From Choanephora cucurbitarum (Eukaryota > Mucoromycota > Mucoromycetes > Mucorales > Choanephoraceae), in the NCBI GenBank assembly GCA_025331435.1, contig JAIWNI010000043.1, positions 124,001 through 188,000 of the forward strand: DNA of 64,000 bases, read 5' to 3'. The notes below the pieces were generated by a model. The model searched no databases. It had not been told where the DNA came from and saw only the letters and a list, made by a program, of their open reading frames with translations. The position numbers were made by a program, and so were the translations under genes. Of the stretch, positions 59,723 through 64,000 are shown one piece after another (within the stretch, counting starts at the first letter, position 1; every line of letters starts with the position of its first letter).

Positions 59723-61688
59723 ATGCATCCTCACCACAGAAGTTTTTTACGTTTCTTTGATATATGCGAAAGCAAAGGCAAGGTTCCTTCCTTTGCTGAT
59801 TACATATCATCAAACAAAAAGTACATTATGCGTTTCTTAGGAAACAGCCCAAAAGAAGAATTTGCAGTTTGGTACAATATGTTTTGCCAAAGTGCAAAGA
59901 AAGAAAACAAAGCAGTTGTAAGATAGAAAAAAAATTGACAGTATCCTAAGAACTCTTACTAACCCAGCAAATAGGAGAAAGGAGAGGCAGACGAGCTTTG
60001 GAGAAAGATGGTTTGTATTTGCCCATTTTCAAAAGAAAAAGAAAAAAAACTGGCATTCAAATTCTAAATAGTTTGAGAAGCACCAAGTCAAGACCAGCAC
60101 CTTGACTTTGAAGATGAAGGAGAAGCTTGTAATTTGTGAGGACTATGGTGCAAGTTCAGCTGAGATTGGAGAGGTAAATAGTTTGCTTTTTTTTTGTCTG
60201 CCTTCTTTATCAAACAATCTAATGTGCTTTTTTTTTTTCTTTTGTAAATTAGTGGGTCGTCGAAGGTGTTGATTTGCGCAGCATCTTCAATATGAAGCGT
60301 GCAGAAGCAGTTGAGCTTGTCAGACAGAACAAGCCTATTAATGAAAGTAGCTACCTGTAAGTGTTTTTTTTTTCTTTTTTCTTTTTTGTAAATCTGAAGT
60401 GAATAAAAGAAAACTAACATCCTTTTCCTTCTTTGCTTACTATCAGCTTGCTTTCCTTTGTTGTAGAGGTGCCACGCATCAGAAGCTCGTTCGTCTTGGA
60501 TGTTGAAGAAAAGACATTCAGAAAGATGAGAAGATTAGCAAGCGCCTTGCCATTGGTCCAGCTTGACAACCAATTGATGGCAAGTTTCTTCTGCTTCAAG
60601 CAGGTAAGGATTCTGAGAGAAGCAGATAAGAGGGAGAAAGTATATAGAAGCACACTCACATTTCCTCTACCATAGAAACTTGAGCAAGAAAGAATGAAGG
60701 AAGAAGATGATGATGAAGGCGAAGATGATGAAGACGAAGAAGAAGAAGAAGATTCAGATGACATTCTGAACAAGATGCAGAAGACCTGCAAAAAGAAAAA
60801 GGATACTGCAGGCCTGGCCTTGGTTGCTGTGACCCGGCACTTTGCCGAAAAAAACAACTGGGAGGCAAGCAAGACGGAAGAGTCGTTTATTGATCAACAT
60901 CTCTTCCCCCTCCTCCACCCTGTCTTCCTGAACGATTCCGAGTTCGATTACTCAAGGTAACATGTCTTCTTTTTCCCTCTTTTTTTGTTCCATTCTTTAA
61001 CATAAATTGCAACTAGATCGGCAGGAAGAATTCGGTTGACTGACAGCAGCTTGACAGCAAGCAAAGACAAGGATTCTTGTCTCATGTTGAAGCCTGACTT
61101 TTTGGTCACATATGAATACAAAGGTTGTGACGTGGGTCTTCTTGCTGTGGAGGTGAAGCCTCCAAACGCGTGCTCTTCACAGACTTTGAGCGATCGCTCA
61201 AAGCTGGGCCTCGAGCTCAAGAGAATGGTGGACGAGCAAGTAGTTCAGGGTTCCTTCGAACCCAAATCTTTTGGTATCTTGGTTGAAGGTAATAATCGCA
61301 TTCTTGTTGTTGTTTGAGAGCCATTTCTGTTTTAGGCTAAACACACTAACATCATGTTGCTTTAGGCTTTGAGTGCACCTTCTTCACTTGCACGCTTGAG
61401 AAAAGTGGGTGCTACCTGTATGCCGAGCTGGACAGGAAAAACTTGCTGCAGTCTTCCGGTGACCTTATGTTGCTTCCTGATCTTGTTTGTGTTCTTTGCC
61501 GAGTCAAAGTAAGCGTAGTAGAAACTTTTGTATACCAATAGAATACTTATTCGCTATTATTTTTGTAGACTGAAATGGTGGAGGCAAAGAACAAGCTTAT
61601 CAAGAAGCAAAAGACGAGTGGTGAGGGCCTTAGGGCTTTAATCAAGCCAACTGTAGGTCTTCCTACAAAAATAACCACTTGTACATAA
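59723..61688 (+). CDS. Unknown protein, PD-(D/E)XK-nuclease-like family, intact copy C
   Basis: Nine exons (59723-59917, 59975-60010, 60072-60173, 60253-60356, 60447-60603, 60676-60956, 61017-61288, 61366-61508, 61569-61688) join in phase to 469 codons with no stop. Residues about 207-227 are almost all Asp/Glu. A helix with Glu267 (SKTEESFIDQHLFPLL) precedes LMLKPDFLVTYEYKG and LLAVEVKPPN. This gives Asp319, Glu337 and Lys339, the PD...E-x-K pattern of the PD-(D/E)XK nuclease fold. The block SKLGLELKRMVDEQVVQ follows. No DNA-binding domain or signal peptide is visible. Two broken relatives lie in the window. Function and substrate are not known, and the nuclease reading is inferred from the motif. 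Confidence 0.8.
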
Positions 61689-62640
61689 TAAAGCTGCATA
61701 TAATTTGTTCATTCTTCTATATATATTTGGATCTGCATCAATCAACACTTTATTTAAGCCTTTTTTTTTGTATTTCTCATTTGCATCGTCTTTTATCATA
61801 AGTATCAGAAAAAAAAGCATCACAACTGCAGTTAAGTTAGCATCCTTACAAGAGCTGCGTTTCTACTTGTCTTTGGAGTTTTGCAGTTGTTTATTTGAAA
61901 TACAAAAATAAAAAACTCTTGCTGATCGGAGGCACCAAAACCATGGCGTTTTATACGCCGTAAATTCGAATCGAAGCCCAACAGTTCATAAAAAATCGAA
62001 TCAAGAGCCATAAGGGTTCATGGTAACTTGTGAACGACGCGTACGTACCATCAGATCTGACTTCTCAATCAACAAACATATTGTCTGTTTTTGTTATCAA
62101 ATTTGTTGTTGATGTCATTGTTTAAATAAGAGCACTACGTAAACAGAAAAGTTGGGAAAATGCAACTTTCAGATCTCAACCATTGTAACATCAAGGTCAC
62201 CATTAAGAAAACCTTTCTTCAAGAGGCTTAAGTTTATTTCATTTTATAGTGTACTGATGCTACCCAAACACATCAAGCCATTCGTTTGTGACATTTATAT
62301 CACTTTCATGGCTATTCAACTTTCATGCAGGGCTTGCTAATACAATATTTTTTTTTTTATTTTTTTCTTCATTACCTAAGGCTTATTTACTACTCCGTAT
62401 AAAACGCCAAAAAGGCAACACTCAATCATCCAAGCAGGCCTTGCTAACCGTAGCTCTTATGTTGCCCTTCTTCTTATAGTTAAACAAAAACTGCCTTCAA
62501 TACTTTTCTTTTCCTATTGCTTCTGTTTGAGCAAAACACACAAAATGTCAAACAACTACCGAATAGAGCTGAAGTACACAAAATTGCATGCTATGGTCTG
62601 CTCTTGATAAGAATAGCACCTGAAACATAACTTAAATAAA
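61689..62640. other. Gene-poor stretch
   Basis: Contains poly-T and AT-rich sequence and short, interrupted frames only. Confidence 0.4.
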
Positions 62641-62648
62641 AAAAAAGT

Positions 62649-62965
62649 GCGCAAACAGTGCAGAGCTCGCACGCCCAGGTCCAAAATAAATTGTATTGAA
62701 CGTCGAGGTGATGATATACGCTTACGCAGTTGCGAGAAAGCCGCGATTAGCAACGATGAAGCAAAGACGCAAGGGAAACAACGTAAGTGATAGAGTTGTA
62801 ATGAGAAGCATTTAGCTCTCATGTGCAATACGCGCAAACAGTGCAGAGCTCGCACGCCCAGGTCCAAAATAAATTGTATTGAACGTCGAGGTGATGATAT
62901 ACGCTTACGCAGTTGCGAGAAAGCCGCGATTAGCAACAATGAAGCAAAGACGCAAGGGAAACAAC
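62649..62965. repeat. Near-perfect direct duplication of 134 bp
   Basis: 62649-62782 and 62832-62965 are identical except for one base (GCAACGATGAAG against GCAACAATGAAG). The 49-bp spacer begins GTAAGTGATAG. The plus-strand ORF covering the second copy encodes KQCRARTPRSKINCIERRGD. The high identity indicates a recent local duplication. Confidence 0.95.
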
Positions 62966-63204
62966 AAGATCTTAAAATTGAACATAAAGACAAAAAAAAA
63001 AAACTCCTCTATATTTTTTTTTATAAGGAGGGGATACTCAAGTTTATCAAATGACGATAGTAATCAAGTCACACGCTTTTCGGGATTTTAAATTTCAAAA
63101 TGTTTTTGATGATTTTAAGTTATGGGTTAGAAAAAGGAAACAGAGGTCTAATGATCTAACAAGAAAAGCGGAGTATGCGAGATGCCATCTTTCACGAGAG
63201 ATTC

Positions 63205-64000
63205 CTATTGTGATAATTCAACAAGGCGTGAAGCGAAAGCCACAATAGGATGCGAGTTGAAAGGAATGTCAGAAAAGACGAACGCCCAGTGGGCCCGCCA
63301 GATACTGAGAAGAGTAGAGCCGAAGATACTGCTGGAATTGGTATTCGCATAGTGACTTGTTAATGCAGGGAATTTAAGAGACGTAATAGCATAAGATAAA
63401 GCTTCAGTAGAAGAGGACGCATCGAAATAGAGCGACCATATGAACGACCAAACGGTAAGCTTGATTGGGCAGAGCCAAAGAAAGTGTTCCAAAGTGTCTT
63501 CTTCTATGCCGCACAGTAGACATGTAGCAGACGGAAAGAAAGACGGGATTAGTCGATGAAGGACTGATCGACAAGGAACTTTGTTATGGAGTAAGCGGTA
63601 CCATACATTTCGACTAGCATAAGGTAGCGGGAATTTCCAGAATGACTGCCACTTATTTGTAGGGAGCGAGAAGCAGGTACAGAAGGCAGCAGAAGAACGG
63701 TATCCCTTAGCAGACATAAGGATGTCGCCGTTTTCCAAAAGAAAGCCTAGCGGCTCAATGAAAGGGCGGGCGTCAACAACCAGAGGGGCAGACGGAACTG
63801 TAAAGGCATGAGGACCCAGCGCAGCATACGCAGGTGGTATGAAGGCCTTGCAGAAGAACGCACGTAAACGGATAGAGTTAGAATGCACCCTTCGCAAGAA
63901 CTACTTACACAAGGTAGGATGTAAGTTCGGCTGAGAATCTTCCTTCGGTTGTAAGCGTTGAGAGCAAGGATCAAAGCAGTAAAGGGTGGAGCAAGGCAAA
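63205..64000 (-). mobile_element. LINE (non-LTR retrotransposon) C-terminal fragment, runs off window
   Basis: The minus strand encodes FWKFPLPYASRNVWYRLLHN, CRSVLHRLIPSFFPSATCLL, then CGIEEDTLEHFLWLCPIKLT. The C-x2-C-x7-H-x4-C array is the zinc-binding domain at the C-terminus of LINE reverse transcriptases. Upstream, a frameshift near 63897 and stops suggest decay. The polymerase domain would lie to the right of 64000. Confidence 0.7.

Overview
The window looks like nuclear DNA of an early-diverging fungus, most likely Mucoromycota (Mucor/Rhizopus type). It is AT-rich, its genes are split by many 40-120 bp GT-AG introns, and eukaryotic housekeeping genes sit between blocks of decayed mobile elements. 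The mobile elements also fit such a genome: a chromodomain Ty3/gypsy element, DIRS-like and Crypton tyrosine recombinases, a Helitron with an endonuclease, and a MULE with an OTU domain. The species cannot be fixed from the sequence alone. I saw no tRNA, rRNA or CRISPR.

Layout. 0.5-1.4 kb: MULE/OTU relic (-). 2.3-2.6 kb: RPL30 (+). 2.8-6.1 kb: transportin-1/Kap104 (-), nine exons that join in phase. 7.1-7.5 kb: part of an unknown membrane protein (+). 7.5-11.1 kb: gene-poor, with TIR-type repeat ends and a 42-bp perfect hairpin. 11.2-12.6 kb: FYVE zinc-finger protein (-). 12.6-17.1 kb: gene-poor, with a Helitron N-terminal fragment and a frameshifted unknown gene. 17.2-18.6 kb: WDR68/DCAF7 (+). 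18.7-20.4 kb: unknown coiled-coil protein (-). 21.1-22.4 kb: APSES transcription factor (+). 22.6-23.8 kb: broken ATP-type PEP carboxykinase (+). 23.9-24.6 kb: calmodulin-like protein (-). 25.6-28.9 kb: 2-oxoglutarate dehydrogenase E1 (-). 30.0-35.0 kb: a complete, apparently very young LTR retrotransposon (-). 35.5-36.8 kb: OGG1 (-). 36.9-39.2 kb: FHA-domain protein kinase (+). 40.5-42.6 kb: deleted Helitron. 43.4-48.3 kb: two decayed copies of a nuclease-like family, plus repeats. 48.7-52.5 kb: PPxY membrane protein (+), TAF5 (-), DPM3 (+). 52.9-55.6 kb: Crypton (-). 56.7-58.1 kb: DIRS recombinase relic (+). 59.7-61.7 kb: intact third member of the nuclease-like family (+). 62.6-63.0 kb: recent 134-bp duplication. 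63.2 kb to the end: LINE relic (-).

How the genes relate. The housekeeping genes cover translation (RPL30), nuclear import (transportin), transcription (TAF5, APSES factor), signalling (WDR68, EF-hand protein, FHA kinase), the TCA cycle (KGD1), dolichol-phosphate-mannose synthesis (DPM3) and DNA repair (OGG1). They are not an operon or a recognisable pathway cluster. The least explained item is the PD-(D/E)XK-like family: three copies lie within about 18 kb. One (59723-61688) is intact over nine in-phase exons and 469 codons. The other two (43387-44841 and about 47660-48270) are broken.
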